This document shows, piece after piece, positions 34,711 to 43,716 of a stretch of 64,000 bases of DNA (the stretch's first letter is position 1; each line of letters opens with the position of its first letter). The stretch covers positions 1-64,000 of the forward strand of contig CABZSR010000006.1 of the NCBI GenBank assembly GCA_902528415.1, written 5' to 3'. The DNA is from an uncultured SAR116 cluster alpha proteobacterium (lineage in GTDB: Bacteria > Pseudomonadota > Alphaproteobacteria > Puniceispirillales > Marisalimonadaceae). The notes below the pieces were generated by a model, which worked only from the letters and a program-made list of their open reading frames with translations, did no database searches and was not told the origin of the DNA. The position numbers and the translations under genes are program-made.

Positions 34711-36990
34711 TTAATTAAAACTAAACCCTAGGTTAGAAATACTTTGAGAGTCAATGGTAAACTCTTTAAAGAGATCTTCAACTTTTCCTGTTTGCCCAAA
34801 AGAAGAAACACCTAATGGGATAGTTTTATGGCCATTTATAGAACCTATCCAGGATAAAGTCATTGGATGACCATCGATAACTGTTATTATTCTTGTATCC
34901 CTTGGAACGCATTCTAGTAGTAATTCTATATGACTTGTACTATTTTGATTTTTCCATTCATGAAATAATTTATCAGAGCTTGTAATGCTTAGCACCCCTG
35001 AATTTTTAAATTTTTCACCTAACAAAGCTGTAGATTCTATTGCTTCAATTGCAATAGCTCCTTGATAAACAATAATAACTTCTGGATTTGGACCTGGCTT
35101 CTTTAACCAATAGCCTCCCTTGATAATATTATTTTTCAACTCTTTATCTATCTCTCTCATAGGCTGATCAATAGATCTGGTAGTTAATCTCAAGTAAATA
35201 GATCCACCAGCCTCGTCTTGGAGATAATTAAAACCATAATTCATAATTAAAGCTAGTTCATCTGCAAAAGCGGGTTCAAAACTTAAAAGTCCTGGCTGAC
35301 TTATACCAATTAAAGGTGTGCCAATGGACTGATGAGCTCCTCCTTCTGGAGCTAAAGAAATTCCTGATGGGGTCCCAACAATCATAAATCTAGCATCTTG
35401 ATAACAAGCATAATTCATTGCATCTAGTCCCCTAGATATGAAAGGGTCATATACTGTACCAATTGGAAATAACCTCTCACCAAAAAATTCATGAGAAAGT
35501 CCAGCTGCACCTAACATTAAAAAAAGGTTCATCTCAGCAATACCAAGTTCTATATGCTGTCCTTGAGAAGAAAATATCCATTTTTGAGCTGAAGGAATTT
35601 TTCTATCTTTAAAAGTATCTGAACTATCCTTTCTACTAAATAAACCTTTCCTATTTATCCAAGGACCTAAGTTAGTAGAAACAGAGACATCTGGAGAAGT
35701 TGTTAAAATTCTTTGACTAAAGTCAGTATTATTTTTTGCATATTGATCTAAAATTTTACCAAAGGCATTTTGCGTTGAAATTTTTGTTTCCTTAATAAAA
35801 ACGTTTTCATCAACTGATACTTTTTTACATTGATATTTTCTATGCTTTGCTTTTTGAAATGGTAGATTTTTAATATATTTATCCAATTCAACATTATTTT
35901 TTTCATCAGAAAATCTATTCCATTCATCCCCATCAGAAATACCATACTTTAATTTAAAACTATTCATTTGGGCTTTGGTCATCAATCCTGCATGATTATC
36001 TTTATGACCAGCTAAAGGTGTACCCCATCCTTTGATTGTATAGGCAATGAAAGCTGTTGGTTTATCATCTTTTACTTTTTCAAAAACTTTAATCAATGTT
36101 TGGACACAATGACCGCCTAAGTTAGCCATTAAATCTAGAAACTCGCTATCTGTTCTTTTATTTATTAATTCCGAAACAATATCCTGATCGCCAATATCAT
36201 CCAATATTCTTTGCTTAAAAGTAGAACCACCTTCATAAATTAAGGCTGAATAGAGCTGATTTGGACAATCATCAATCCATTTTTTTAATAAATGACCACC
36301 TGGTTCATCAAATGCTTCTTTTTGCAATTTACCATATTTTAAAATAATGAGATTCCAGCCAAAAGCTTCAAAAACAGAACCTAAACGCTCAGATAATCCT
36401 TCATGAACTACTCCGTCTAATGATTGTCTATTATAATCTATTATCCACCAAACATTTCTTAAGTCATGTTTCCATCCTTCTTGAAGACATTCATAAACAT
36501 TACCTTCGTCAAGCTCAGCATCTCCAACTAACGCAATCATCCTTCCTTGAGGTATTTTTTTTCCAAACTGTTTTCTTGAAACATATTCCTGTATAAGTGA
36601 AACAAAGCTGGTCATCGCTACACCTAGCCCAACCGAACCTGTTGAAATGTCAACATCATCAATATCTTTTGTTCTAGAAGGATATGACTGAGCACCTCCA
36701 AAACCTCTAAAATTTTCAATATTTTCTCTAGTTTGCAACCCAGACAAATACTGAATCGCATGAAATACTGGACTAGCGTGTGGTTTTACAGCAACTCTAT
36801 CTTCTGGTCTTAAAATGTTAAAATATAATGCTGTCATTATTGAAACAATTGAGGCAGAACTAGCCTGATGACCTCCTACTTTTAAACCATCTTCATTATT
36901 CCTAAGATGGTTAGCATTATGTATCATCCAACAAGAAAGCCATAAAACCTTCTTCTCAATAATTTTCAATAATTTATTTTTATTTAACAT
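34711..36990 (-). CDS. Transketolase-like / pyruvate dehydrogenase E1-like TPP enzyme
   Basis: A thiamine diphosphate enzyme of 759 residues. The N-terminal domain has GGHQASSASIVSIMTALYF, then the TPP/Mg site GDAELDEGNVYEC, in which GDA replaces the usual GDG, and IDYNRQSLDG. The middle and C-terminal transketolase domains show ELGIAEMNLFLMLGAAGLSH and a final GVSSFGQTG. AceE is longer, near 890 residues, so this belongs to the shorter E1-like family annotated as transketolase-like. No E2 or E3 genes are nearby. It is the first gene of the putative operon, divergent from an Lrp/AsnC regulator. Confidence 0.72.
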   Translation of the reverse strand: MLNKNKLLKIIEKKVLWLSCWMIHNANHLRNNEDGLKVGGHQASSASIVSIMTALYFNILRPEDRVAVKPHASPVFHAIQYLSGLQTRENIENFRGFGGAQSYPSRTKDIDDVDISTGSVGLGVAMTSFVSLIQEYVSRKQFGKKIPQGRMIALVGDAELDEGNVYECLQEGWKHDLRNVWWIIDYNRQSLDGVVHEGLSERLGSVFEAFGWNLIILKYGKLQKEAFDEPGGHLLKKWIDDCPNQLYSALIYEGGSTFKQRILDDIGDQDIVSELINKRTDSEFLDLMANLGGHCVQTLIKVFEKVKDDKPTAFIAYTIKGWGTPLAGHKDNHAGLMTKAQMNSFKLKYGISDGDEWNRFSDEKNNVELDKYIKNLPFQKAKHRKYQCKKVSVDENVFIKETKISTQNAFGKILDQYAKNNTDFSQRILTTSPDVSVSTNLGPWINRKGLFSRKDSSDTFKDRKIPSAQKWIFSSQGQHIELGIAEMNLFLMLGAAGLSHEFFGERLFPIGTVYDPFISRGLDAMNYACYQDARFMIVGTPSGISLAPEGGAHQSIGTPLIGISQPGLLSFEPAFADELALIMNYGFNYLQDEAGGSIYLRLTTRSIDQPMREIDKELKNNIIKGGYWLKKPGPNPEVIIVYQGAIAIEAIESTALLGEKFKNSGVLSITSSDKLFHEWKNQNSTSHIELLLECVPRDTRIITVIDGHPMTLSWIGSINGHKTIPLGVSSFGQTGKVEDLFKEFTIDSQSISNLGFSFN

Positions 36991-37113
36991 TTGAAAAAGT
37001 CTAACACTTTATTAATGAAATAAATGACTAAAGATAACAATTTTACTTTCAATTTTAGTATAATATGCTAATATAAAATTTTTTATAAAATATTTTACTT
37101 TAAAGAGGGTCTT
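36991..37113. promoter_or_regulatory. Divergent promoter region of the E1-like operon and lrp gene
   Basis: An AT-rich 123-base region between the divergent E1-like gene and the Lrp gene. A TATAAT is at 37059-37064 on the plus strand, but no clear -35 box at normal spacing. The GAGGG ribosome site of the Lrp gene is near 37105-37109. Lrp/AsnC proteins commonly bind such divergent regions, including their own. Confidence 0.35.
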
Positions 37114-37581
37114 TTGGGCAATATTGATAGAATAGACCAAAAAATAATATTTTTTCTTCAAAAGGACGGTCGATTAACAAATTTTGATTTAGCTGAAAAG
37201 GTAGGTCTATCTCCATCACCTTGTTTAAGAAGAGTAAAAAGTTTAGAACAAAAAGGTTTAATTGCTGGCTATACTGCAATTATAGATGAAGTATCTTATG
37301 GGTATCCAGTAACAGCATTTGTTTCTGTAAGACTAGAAAATCAAACTGATCAAATCCTAAAGTCATTCGAAAAAGAAATCACATCTTTGGACGCTGTTAT
37401 GGATTGTTGGTTGGTAACAGGAAATAGAGATTATTTACTTAGAGTAGTAGCATCAGACTTAAAAAATTATGAGATTTTTATGAGAGAAGAATTGACTAAA
37501 GTAAAAGGGATTGCTTCTATCGAAACAAACTTTGCTCTAGGTAGAGTTAAAACTAAAAACAACCTACCTTTAAACTCATAA
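37114..37581 (+). CDS. Lrp/AsnC family transcriptional regulator
   Basis: The 155-residue protein has the AsnC-type helix-turn-helix at residues 8-60 (LQKDGRLTNFDLAEKVGLSPSPCLRRVKSLEQKG, split here by position), followed by the RAM ligand-binding domain (YPVTAFVSVRLE, then VTGNRDYLLRVVASD). Lrp proteins respond to amino acids or related small molecules. The start is TTG after an AAAGAGGG site. Its position opposite the E1-like operon makes it the natural candidate regulator. Confidence 0.92.
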   Translation: MGNIDRIDQKIIFFLQKDGRLTNFDLAEKVGLSPSPCLRRVKSLEQKGLIAGYTAIIDEVSYGYPVTAFVSVRLENQTDQILKSFEKEITSLDAVMDCWLVTGNRDYLLRVVASDLKNYEIFMREELTKVKGIASIETNFALGRVKTKNNLPLNS

Positions 37582-37602
37582 TTTAATTAGAAAGTAATAA
37601 AA

Positions 37603-38502
37603 TTGATTGCAGATTTAAAACAAATAAAAGCTGGAGATCTAAATGTAAGCTATTTTGAAACAGGTCCAATAGATGGCGTTCCCGTAATCCTACTGCATGG
37701 TTTTCCTTATGATATTCATTCATACCTTGAAGTGGTCCCTGTTTTATCAAATGCTAGATGTAGAGTAATTGTGCCTTATCTAAGGGGTTATGGAAAAACT
37801 TCATTCTTAGCAAAAAAAACTTTAAGATCTGGTCAACAAGCTGCACTGGGATACGATTTATTAAATTTAATGAATTCAATTAAAATAGATAAAGCCATCT
37901 TAGCTGGCTATGATTGGGGAGGTAGGGCGGCGTGTGTAGTTGCTGCTCTTTACCCAGAAAGATGTATAGGATTAATCTCCTGTAATGGCTATAATATTCA
38001 AGATATAAAAAATTCTTCAAAACCCTCAAATCCAAATACTGAGCAAAAATTATGGTATCAGTACTTTTTTCATAGTGAAAGAGGTCGTTTGGGCTTAATA
38101 AACAGGCGTCATGATTTTATAAAATATCTCTGGCAAACATGGTCACCTTCTTGGGATTTTAATGATGAAATATATGGTTTAAGCAAAAACTCATTTGATA
38201 ATTCTGATTTTGTAGATGTGGTTGTGCATAGCTACAAACATAGATTTGGTATAGTTGCTGGAGATCCAAAATTTAATCTAATTGAAAAAGACTTATCTAA
38301 ACAACCCACAATTTCAGTTCCAAGTATAACTATTGACGGTGAAACTGACGGCGTTTCAGGGTTGTCTAATATTACTAAAATTAAACAAAAATTCTCCTCT
38401 CACGTTAGACATCAAATTCTACCAAACACGGGACATAATGTACCTCAAGAGGATCCTAAAAATTTTTCTAAAGCTGTTCTAGAATTAGCATTTGTTAATT
38501 AA
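37603..38502 (+). CDS. Alpha/beta hydrolase with Asp nucleophile (epoxide hydrolase/dehalogenase-like)
   Basis: A 299-residue alpha/beta hydrolase. The nucleophile elbow is GYDWGG, placing Asp104 where esterases have Ser, as in epoxide hydrolases and haloalkane or haloacetate dehalogenases. LLHGFPYDIHSY is the oxyanion region with HGFP, a likely acid is in DGETDG, and the catalytic His is in PNTGHNVPQEDP. It starts with TTG 21 bases after the Lrp gene, with no good ribosome site, so the start is uncertain. The substrate is not known. Confidence 0.8.
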   Translation: MIADLKQIKAGDLNVSYFETGPIDGVPVILLHGFPYDIHSYLEVVPVLSNARCRVIVPYLRGYGKTSFLAKKTLRSGQQAALGYDLLNLMNSIKIDKAILAGYDWGGRAACVVAALYPERCIGLISCNGYNIQDIKNSSKPSNPNTEQKLWYQYFFHSERGRLGLINRRHDFIKYLWQTWSPSWDFNDEIYGLSKNSFDNSDFVDVVVHSYKHRFGIVAGDPKFNLIEKDLSKQPTISVPSITIDGETDGVSGLSNITKIKQKFSSHVRHQILPNTGHNVPQEDPKNFSKAVLELAFVN

Positions 38503-38505
38503 CAT

Positions 38506-39720
38506 TTATGAATTAGCTATTTGAAGAGGTATACCAAACTCCTTCTGACATATTTCGGCTAAAATTTTTACCCCCTCATCAATTTCTTCTATTGACGGAT
38601 TACCAAAACAAAGTCGAATTTTATGATCTCCACTAGAGTTAATCGACCATTCATTTCCAGGATTTATCGCGACATTGTCTTTTAATGCAAGTTCGTATAA
38701 GCGTGATGTATCCACATTATTAGGTAAATTAATCCACACAAAAATTCCACCAACAGGTTTATTATAATCTGCTGTAGAGCCAAAGTATTTATCTAACGCA
38801 TTGCATATGGCGTCTGACTTTTTTTTAAGTTCATTTCTAAGTTTTTTTATATGGGAATCAAAATTAATTTTACAAAACTCTGCAAGTGCCATTTGCTCCA
38901 ATGATCCACTTCCGGCATCAGTTTTATAAGGGAGTATTCTTGATAAAATACTCCAATCAGCTGTTAAGTATCCCACCCTTAACGCCGGTGCTATAGATTT
39001 TGAAAAAGAGCCACAATATATTACATAACCATCATTATCATAAGATTTTATTGCTGGAGGCCTTTCTTTATCAAAAATAAGATCCGCATAACAATCATCT
39101 TCAAAAATTGGCATTTCAAATTTTTTAGATAATTTTATTAGAGCTTTTCTTTTATCCACAGACATAATAGTGCCTGTTGGATTCTGAATTGTTGGAATAG
39201 TGTAAATAAATCTTGGTCTGATTTTCTTTTTCTTAAGACTTTCTAAGGTTTGTTCTAAAGCCTCAATATTCATTCCATCTTTTTCCAATGGAATACCTAT
39301 CATATTAACGCCTATCCTTCTAAGCCTTGAAATAGTGCCACCATAATTTTCTTCTTCGATTATAACTGTGTCGCCTTTTTTTAAAAATGTTTGATTTACT
39401 AGGTCTAATGCCTGCAACGATCCAGAAACGACTAACAACTCTTTTTCAGAACAGTTAATGCTCGCACTTTTTTTTAATTGTTTTGAAATGAATTGCCTGA
39501 GTGGCAGATATCCCTGGGGACCACTTTCCAATCCATATTTGGCTAATGTTTTTCCCTCTTTTAAAATTATTTTATCTATAGATTCTTTTAAGGATGTAAT
39601 TGGTATGCTTTCATTATCATTATGCCCACCAATAAAGTTAAACTTTGGATAACCCTTCCATTCAATCGCTGGTCCTAAAGCATCTGAGTGTAAAAAACTA
39701 TTAATATTAAACATATTCAC
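38506..39720 (-). CDS. PLP-dependent aminotransferase (class I/II, MocR/LysN-like)
   Basis: A fold-type I aminotransferase of 404 residues. The Schiff-base lysine is in YCGSFSKSIAPALRVGY, near residue 239, with TIPTIQNPTGTIMS, FEDDCYADLIFD and the C-terminal KIRLCFGNP as further family motifs. It resembles 2-aminoadipate aminotransferases (LysN) and the aminotransferase domain of MocR proteins, but lacks the GntR-type DNA-binding domain. Substrate preference is not determined. It converges on the preceding hydrolase with three bases between. Confidence 0.85.
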   Translation of the reverse strand: MNMFNINSFLHSDALGPAIEWKGYPKFNFIGGHNDNESIPITSLKESIDKIILKEGKTLAKYGLESGPQGYLPLRQFISKQLKKSASINCSEKELLVVSGSLQALDLVNQTFLKKGDTVIIEEENYGGTISRLRRIGVNMIGIPLEKDGMNIEALEQTLESLKKKKIRPRFIYTIPTIQNPTGTIMSVDKRKALIKLSKKFEMPIFEDDCYADLIFDKERPPAIKSYDNDGYVIYCGSFSKSIAPALRVGYLTADWSILSRILPYKTDAGSGSLEQMALAEFCKINFDSHIKKLRNELKKKSDAICNALDKYFGSTADYNKPVGGIFVWINLPNNVDTSRLYELALKDNVAINPGNEWSINSSGDHKIRLCFGNPSIEEIDEGVKILAEICQKEFGIPLQIANS

Positions 39721-39808
39721 TCCCCATCTCTCTTAATATTATAATAAAGAAATTTTTTGTAAAATATTTATAAAAATTTATAATTAACTTATTTAAAAAA
39801 GTGTTGTT

Positions 39809-40177
39809 ATGCAATCGATTGAAACATGGATAGTTAAAATTAATTCTAATAAACGATTAATTGAAAAAGGTCGTTGGGTAAATTCAACTTTTACCTTTGG
39901 TATTGGACAAAATGATTATTTATTTGAAATTATTGAAGGTAAAGTTGTCTCCACAACTAAAAGAACAATTTTAACTAGGAGTGGAACTTTTAAAATTCAT
40001 GGGGAAAAAATTGTTTGGGAAAAGCATTGGCTTAATATTCCTCCAAGAGATTATCACGATATTTTTGCTATGCTTGCCAAAAAATTAATTATTATAGACG
40101 GCAATTTGACCCCATTTATGCAAAACCTTCAATATTTTAAAGATCTTATTGCATCAAATAGACAGTCTATAAAGTAG
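39809..40177 (+). CDS. SCP2-like small protein
   Basis: A 122-residue protein beginning MQSIETWIVKINSNKRLIE, with an alternating pattern (TFTFGIGQNDYLFEIIEGKVVS; then IPPRDYHDIFAMLAKKLIIIDGNLTPFM, given by position) that resembles the sterol-carrier-protein SCP2 fold: a five-stranded sheet over a lipid-binding pocket. No signal peptide. The next gene, an alpha/beta hydrolase, starts seven bases later, and the pairing suggests a lipid or hydrophobic substrate carrier. The call is by pattern only. Confidence 0.5.
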   Translation: MQSIETWIVKINSNKRLIEKGRWVNSTFTFGIGQNDYLFEIIEGKVVSTTKRTILTRSGTFKIHGEKIVWEKHWLNIPPRDYHDIFAMLAKKLIIIDGNLTPFMQNLQYFKDLIASNRQSIK

Positions 40178-40184
40178 GTTAACT

Positions 40185-41039
40185 ATGAAAAGTATTAATA
40201 TAGAATTTGAAGATATAATTGGCAGATACTTAAATATAAATGTGGATAACACAAATTACAGAATTTATGTTGAAGAAGCAGGTCAAGGTATTCCTTTACT
40301 ATGTCTTCATACAGCAGGATCAGACGGGCGTCAGTTTCGTCATATTTTAAATGATCAAAAAATAACTAAAAATTTTAGAGTTATTGCTTTTGATCTTCCT
40401 TGGCATGGAAAATCTAACCCTCCAGAAGATTACGAATTAAAGGATTATAAATTAACTACAAGTCTATATAAAAAAATTATAATGTCTTTTTGTGATAATT
40501 ATAAATTAAATGAACCTGTTATTATGGGCTGTTCCATGGGAGGAAGAGTTGTTTTACATCTTGCCTTAGAACATAGTAATTATTTTAAAGCTGTCATTGC
40601 CCTTGAAAGTTCAGATAAACTAGAACCCTACTATGATTTGGACTGGTTATATAGACCTGATATTCATGGTGGATTAATTCAATCTGCATTTGTTTCATCT
40701 CAAATAGCTCCTCAAAGTCCTGATAAATTTAGACACGAGACATTATGGCATTATATGCAAGGAGGCCCTGGGATTTTTAAAGGAGATCTTTACTTTTATT
40801 GGCATGACGGCGATTTTGATGATCGCTCAGGTTTGATAGATACCACAAAATGTCCTGTATATTTATTATCTGGTGAATACGATTGTTCTTGTACTCCTGA
40901 AAGAACTTTAGCAACAGCAAGCAGAATTAAAGGAGCTAAAGCGACCATAATTCCTGGCATAGGACATTTTCCAATGTCAGAAAACCCAGAATTATTTAAA
41001 TCTTATATTTATCCAATTTTAGATGAAATTTTAAAATAA
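40185..41039 (+). CDS. Alpha/beta hydrolase
   Basis: A 284-residue hydrolase with Ser117 in GCSMGGRVV, oxyanion motif LHTAGSDGRQF near residue 41, a likely acid in LSGEYDCSCTPE, and the catalytic His in PGIGHFPMSENPE. An active-site-like FDLPWHGKSNPP follows the first strand. The substrate is unknown. It directly follows the SCP2-like gene, and its 3' end converges on the SDR gene with two bases between. Confidence 0.85.
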   Translation: MKSINIEFEDIIGRYLNINVDNTNYRIYVEEAGQGIPLLCLHTAGSDGRQFRHILNDQKITKNFRVIAFDLPWHGKSNPPEDYELKDYKLTTSLYKKIIMSFCDNYKLNEPVIMGCSMGGRVVLHLALEHSNYFKAVIALESSDKLEPYYDLDWLYRPDIHGGLIQSAFVSSQIAPQSPDKFRHETLWHYMQGGPGIFKGDLYFYWHDGDFDDRSGLIDTTKCPVYLLSGEYDCSCTPERTLATASRIKGAKATIIPGIGHFPMSENPELFKSYIYPILDEILK

Positions 41040-41041
41040 TT

Positions 41042-41818
41042 CTAACCGGCCTTTTCAATATTTCCACAAACACTTACAGCCTGACCAGATATATTCTTCC
41101 CTAAAGGACTACACAAAAAATGCGCTTGTTCAGCTAAATCATCATGTGTAACAAACCTGTTAAGAGACGCACCCGACAAAATTTCATCTTTCATATCATC
41201 AAAAGAAATATTTTTAACTTTGGCTTTTGCTTCTATTACTCGATTTTGTCTTTCACCCTCCACAATCCCAGGCAAAAGAGCATTAGCCCTAATACCCCTA
41301 GGGCCCAATTCAATAGCTAAGCTTTTAACCATCCCTATCACAGCCCACTTTGTTGCTGCATAAGGCAACCGGTATGCAAAACCAACTCTTCCTGCAACTG
41401 ATGAAACTGAAAGGATAGATCCTTCATCATTCATACGAGGAACAATTAATCTCATAGTTTCAAAATGACTAGTTATATTTACCTGAAGACACTCTTGCCA
41501 TCCACCCAAAGTTTGATCGCCAACCCCAGCAGTCTCACCAGCTATTCCTGCATTGTTAACTATTATGTCAACTTCTTTTAAATAATCAAAACCTGCCTCA
41601 ACCATAGATGCAATTATTTGAGTTTGCCTTAAGTCACATAGCATTGCTTTAATATTATCATCAACATCGTTGACTTTATTGACTGCATCTTCATTGATAT
41701 CGCAGACAAATACTTTCGCACCAGCCTTATCAAATCTTTTAGCTATTGCATATCCTATCCCGTCAGCACCAGCAGTTATTAATGCCTTCTTGCCTTCAAG
41801 CAGTCTTTCATAGTTCAT
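41042..41818 (-). CDS. SDR family oxidoreductase
   Basis: A classical short-chain dehydrogenase of 258 residues. The cofactor motif is TAGADGIGYAIAK near residue 16, NNAGIAG follows, and the catalytic set is Ser in SVSSVAGRVG with the Tyr-Lys pair in YAATKWAV. The cofactor tail shows CDINEDAVNK, suggesting NAD use. It is last in the unit dehydrogenase-BKACE-SDR and may reduce or oxidise a hydroxy acid from that pathway, such as acetoacetate/3-hydroxybutyrate. Substrate is unproven. Confidence 0.85.
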   Translation of the reverse strand: MNYERLLEGKKALITAGADGIGYAIAKRFDKAGAKVFVCDINEDAVNKVNDVDDNIKAMLCDLRQTQIIASMVEAGFDYLKEVDIIVNNAGIAGETAGVGDQTLGGWQECLQVNITSHFETMRLIVPRMNDEGSILSVSSVAGRVGFAYRLPYAATKWAVIGMVKSLAIELGPRGIRANALLPGIVEGERQNRVIEAKAKVKNISFDDMKDEILSGASLNRFVTHDDLAEQAHFLCSPLGKNISGQAVSVCGNIEKAG

Positions 41819-41829
41819 ATTTTTACTTT

Positions 41830-42768
41830 CTAATTAATGTTAGTTTTATCCTTACCTTTAAGTCCTAACATTTCTCTTGCTTCATCTGAGGTAGCAACTT
41901 CTAACGAGAGACCTTCAAGTAGATCTCTAACTCTCTTAACTTGATCTGCATTTGTTTTTGCAAGTTTACCTGGCCCGTCCCATAAAGAATCTTCAAGACC
42001 AACACGAACGTGCGAGCCCAGTGAAGCACCTGTTGCATTCATCTTCATTTGAGTTGCACCAGCGCCTACAACAGACCACTCATAACCTACATCGCCAAAG
42101 AGCTTATCTGCAGTTTTCTTCATATGTAATAAATTATCTACATCTGAGCCTATTCCACCCATTATCCCCATTACAAATTGAATAAAGTAGGGCCCTTTCA
42201 GCATCCCTTCTCTATGGAAATGATGTAAATTATACAAATGACCAACATCATAACATTCAAACTCAAACCTAGTGCCATTTTCATAACCAAGTGTCATAAT
42301 ATTTTCTATATCTTCAAACGTATTTCTAAAAAGTGAATGCTTACTTCTTTCAAGCATTTCTGTTTCCCATTTATGTTTAAATTGATTATGTCTTTTAAGC
42401 ATTGGAAAAAGACCAAAATTCATTGATCCCATATTTAATGAAGCAAGCTCTGGTTTAAAGTGCATAGCCGGTTTCATTCTTTCCTCCACAGTCATCTGTG
42501 GGCCTCCACCAGTTGTTATATTTATAACAGCATCACACGAGCTTTGTATAGTTGGAAGAAACTTTTGAAACTCATCAGGATCTTGGGTTGGATGTCCGTC
42601 AACCTCATCCCTTGCGTGAAGATGAAGAACAGCTGCGCCCGCTTCATGAGCTGCCAAAGAATGCTCAATAACTTCTTCAGCTGTTACTGGCAAATACTCT
42701 GACATTGAAGGTGTATGTATTGCTCCAGTCACTGCACAACTTATAATTACTTTTTTATTTTTAGCCAT
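41830..42768 (-). CDS. BKACE beta-keto acid cleavage enzyme (DUF849)
   Basis: BKACE enzymes cleave a beta-keto acid with acetyl-CoA to give acetoacetate and an acyl-CoA; the founder acts on 3-keto-5-aminohexanoate, and others act on dehydrocarnitine. The fold is a zinc TIM barrel. His49 and His51 in LHLHARDEVDGHPTQDP are the likely zinc ligands; TGGGPQMTVEERM and the DSLWDGPGKLAKTNADQV end are typical. The ATG at 42768 has an AGGA site and overlaps the dehydrogenase gene by eight bases; an earlier start at 42792 would overlap more. Length is 312 residues. Confidence 0.88.
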   Translation of the reverse strand: MAKNKKVIISCAVTGAIHTPSMSEYLPVTAEEVIEHSLAAHEAGAAVLHLHARDEVDGHPTQDPDEFQKFLPTIQSSCDAVINITTGGGPQMTVEERMKPAMHFKPELASLNMGSMNFGLFPMLKRHNQFKHKWETEMLERSKHSLFRNTFEDIENIMTLGYENGTRFEFECYDVGHLYNLHHFHREGMLKGPYFIQFVMGIMGGIGSDVDNLLHMKKTADKLFGDVGYEWSVVGAGATQMKMNATGASLGSHVRVGLEDSLWDGPGKLAKTNADQVKRVRDLLEGLSLEVATSDEAREMLGLKGKDKTNIN

Positions 42769-43705
42769 CGTGAATGTCCTCTCTAAGTTCAAGTTTTAAC
42801 TTTCTAATTAATGCAATCATCTTATTTCTTTTTTCTATTCTATTTGATCTTTCAGAATAAGATAATCTCTTTCTTTGCTCATTTTCTAATTTATTTAAAT
42901 AATTTTCAGAGTATTCAGGTACACTATTTTGTTCTCTTGCTAAATTTTGTATACCACTCTTATACCTAGAAAAAGAGTCTTTAATGCCTTCTGGGGCATT
43001 CAAATCCATTATTTCGAAGGGGCCCATAAATGCCCACCTTATTCCTAGTGCATGTTTTAAGGCTATATCTATATCTTCCATCGAAGCATAACCTCCCTCA
43101 TGTAAACGAACAGCTTCGTTTAGTAATGCTCCTTGTAACCTATTTAAAACAAAACCCTCAGTCTCTTTATTAACTACTATTGCTGCGTAGTTAGCTTTTT
43201 TGTATAAGTTAATTGCTTTTCGAACTATTTCATTAGAAGTATAATTACTACCAACAACTTCAACAAAAGGAACAACGTGAGGTGGCAGAGCTGGGTGGGC
43301 ATTTATACATCTATGTTTATGTTCAACATATTCTGATATCTTAGAAATAAGAAGATAAGAAGATGAAGATGCTAAAATAGTGTTTTTAGGAGATAACCTG
43401 TCTAATTCTTTGAAGATTTGCTGTTTTGCATTTAAATCCTCAATTATGCTTTCTTGGATTAAAAGAACGTCTTTACATATTTCGTTAATTGTACAATTAA
43501 GAATAATATTTGATTTGATTTGGTTTACATCAATTTTGGGTTCTAGTATCTTTAAATCTAAAAGTAATTGATCAGATGTTTTTTCAAATTTTTTAATACT
43601 TTCCTGATTTGAATCATAGACAAGACATTTAAATCCTGCATTTGCAAAACCAATTGCCCAACTTGCACCGATTAGACCGGCACCACAAATACCAACATTC
43701 TTCAT
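42761..43705 (-). CDS. 3-hydroxyacyl-CoA dehydrogenase family protein (lambda-crystallin/L-gulonate 3-dehydrogenase-like)
   Basis: A Rossmann dehydrogenase of 314 residues. NAD motif GICGAGLIGASWAIGFANAG is at residues 5-24; ILASSSSYLLIS and RCINAHPALPPHVVPFVEVV hold the catalytic His region, and EGFVLNRLQGALLNEAVRL is the dimer part. The C-terminal half (GIRWAFMGPFEIMDLNAPEG) resembles lambda-crystallin (CRYL1), which oxidises L-gulonate, and related carnitine dehydrogenases. Such enzymes make a 3-keto acid, which BKACE, the next gene, can cleave. The start codon lies only 12 bases after a terminator-like U-run. Confidence 0.85.
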   Translation of the reverse strand: MKNVGICGAGLIGASWAIGFANAGFKCLVYDSNQESIKKFEKTSDQLLLDLKILEPKIDVNQIKSNIILNCTINEICKDVLLIQESIIEDLNAKQQIFKELDRLSPKNTILASSSSYLLISKISEYVEHKHRCINAHPALPPHVVPFVEVVGSNYTSNEIVRKAINLYKKANYAAIVVNKETEGFVLNRLQGALLNEAVRLHEGGYASMEDIDIALKHALGIRWAFMGPFEIMDLNAPEGIKDSFSRYKSGIQNLAREQNSVPEYSENYLNKLENEQRKRLSYSERSNRIEKRNKMIALIRKLKLELREDIHDG

Positions 43706-43716
43706 CTTTTAAACCT

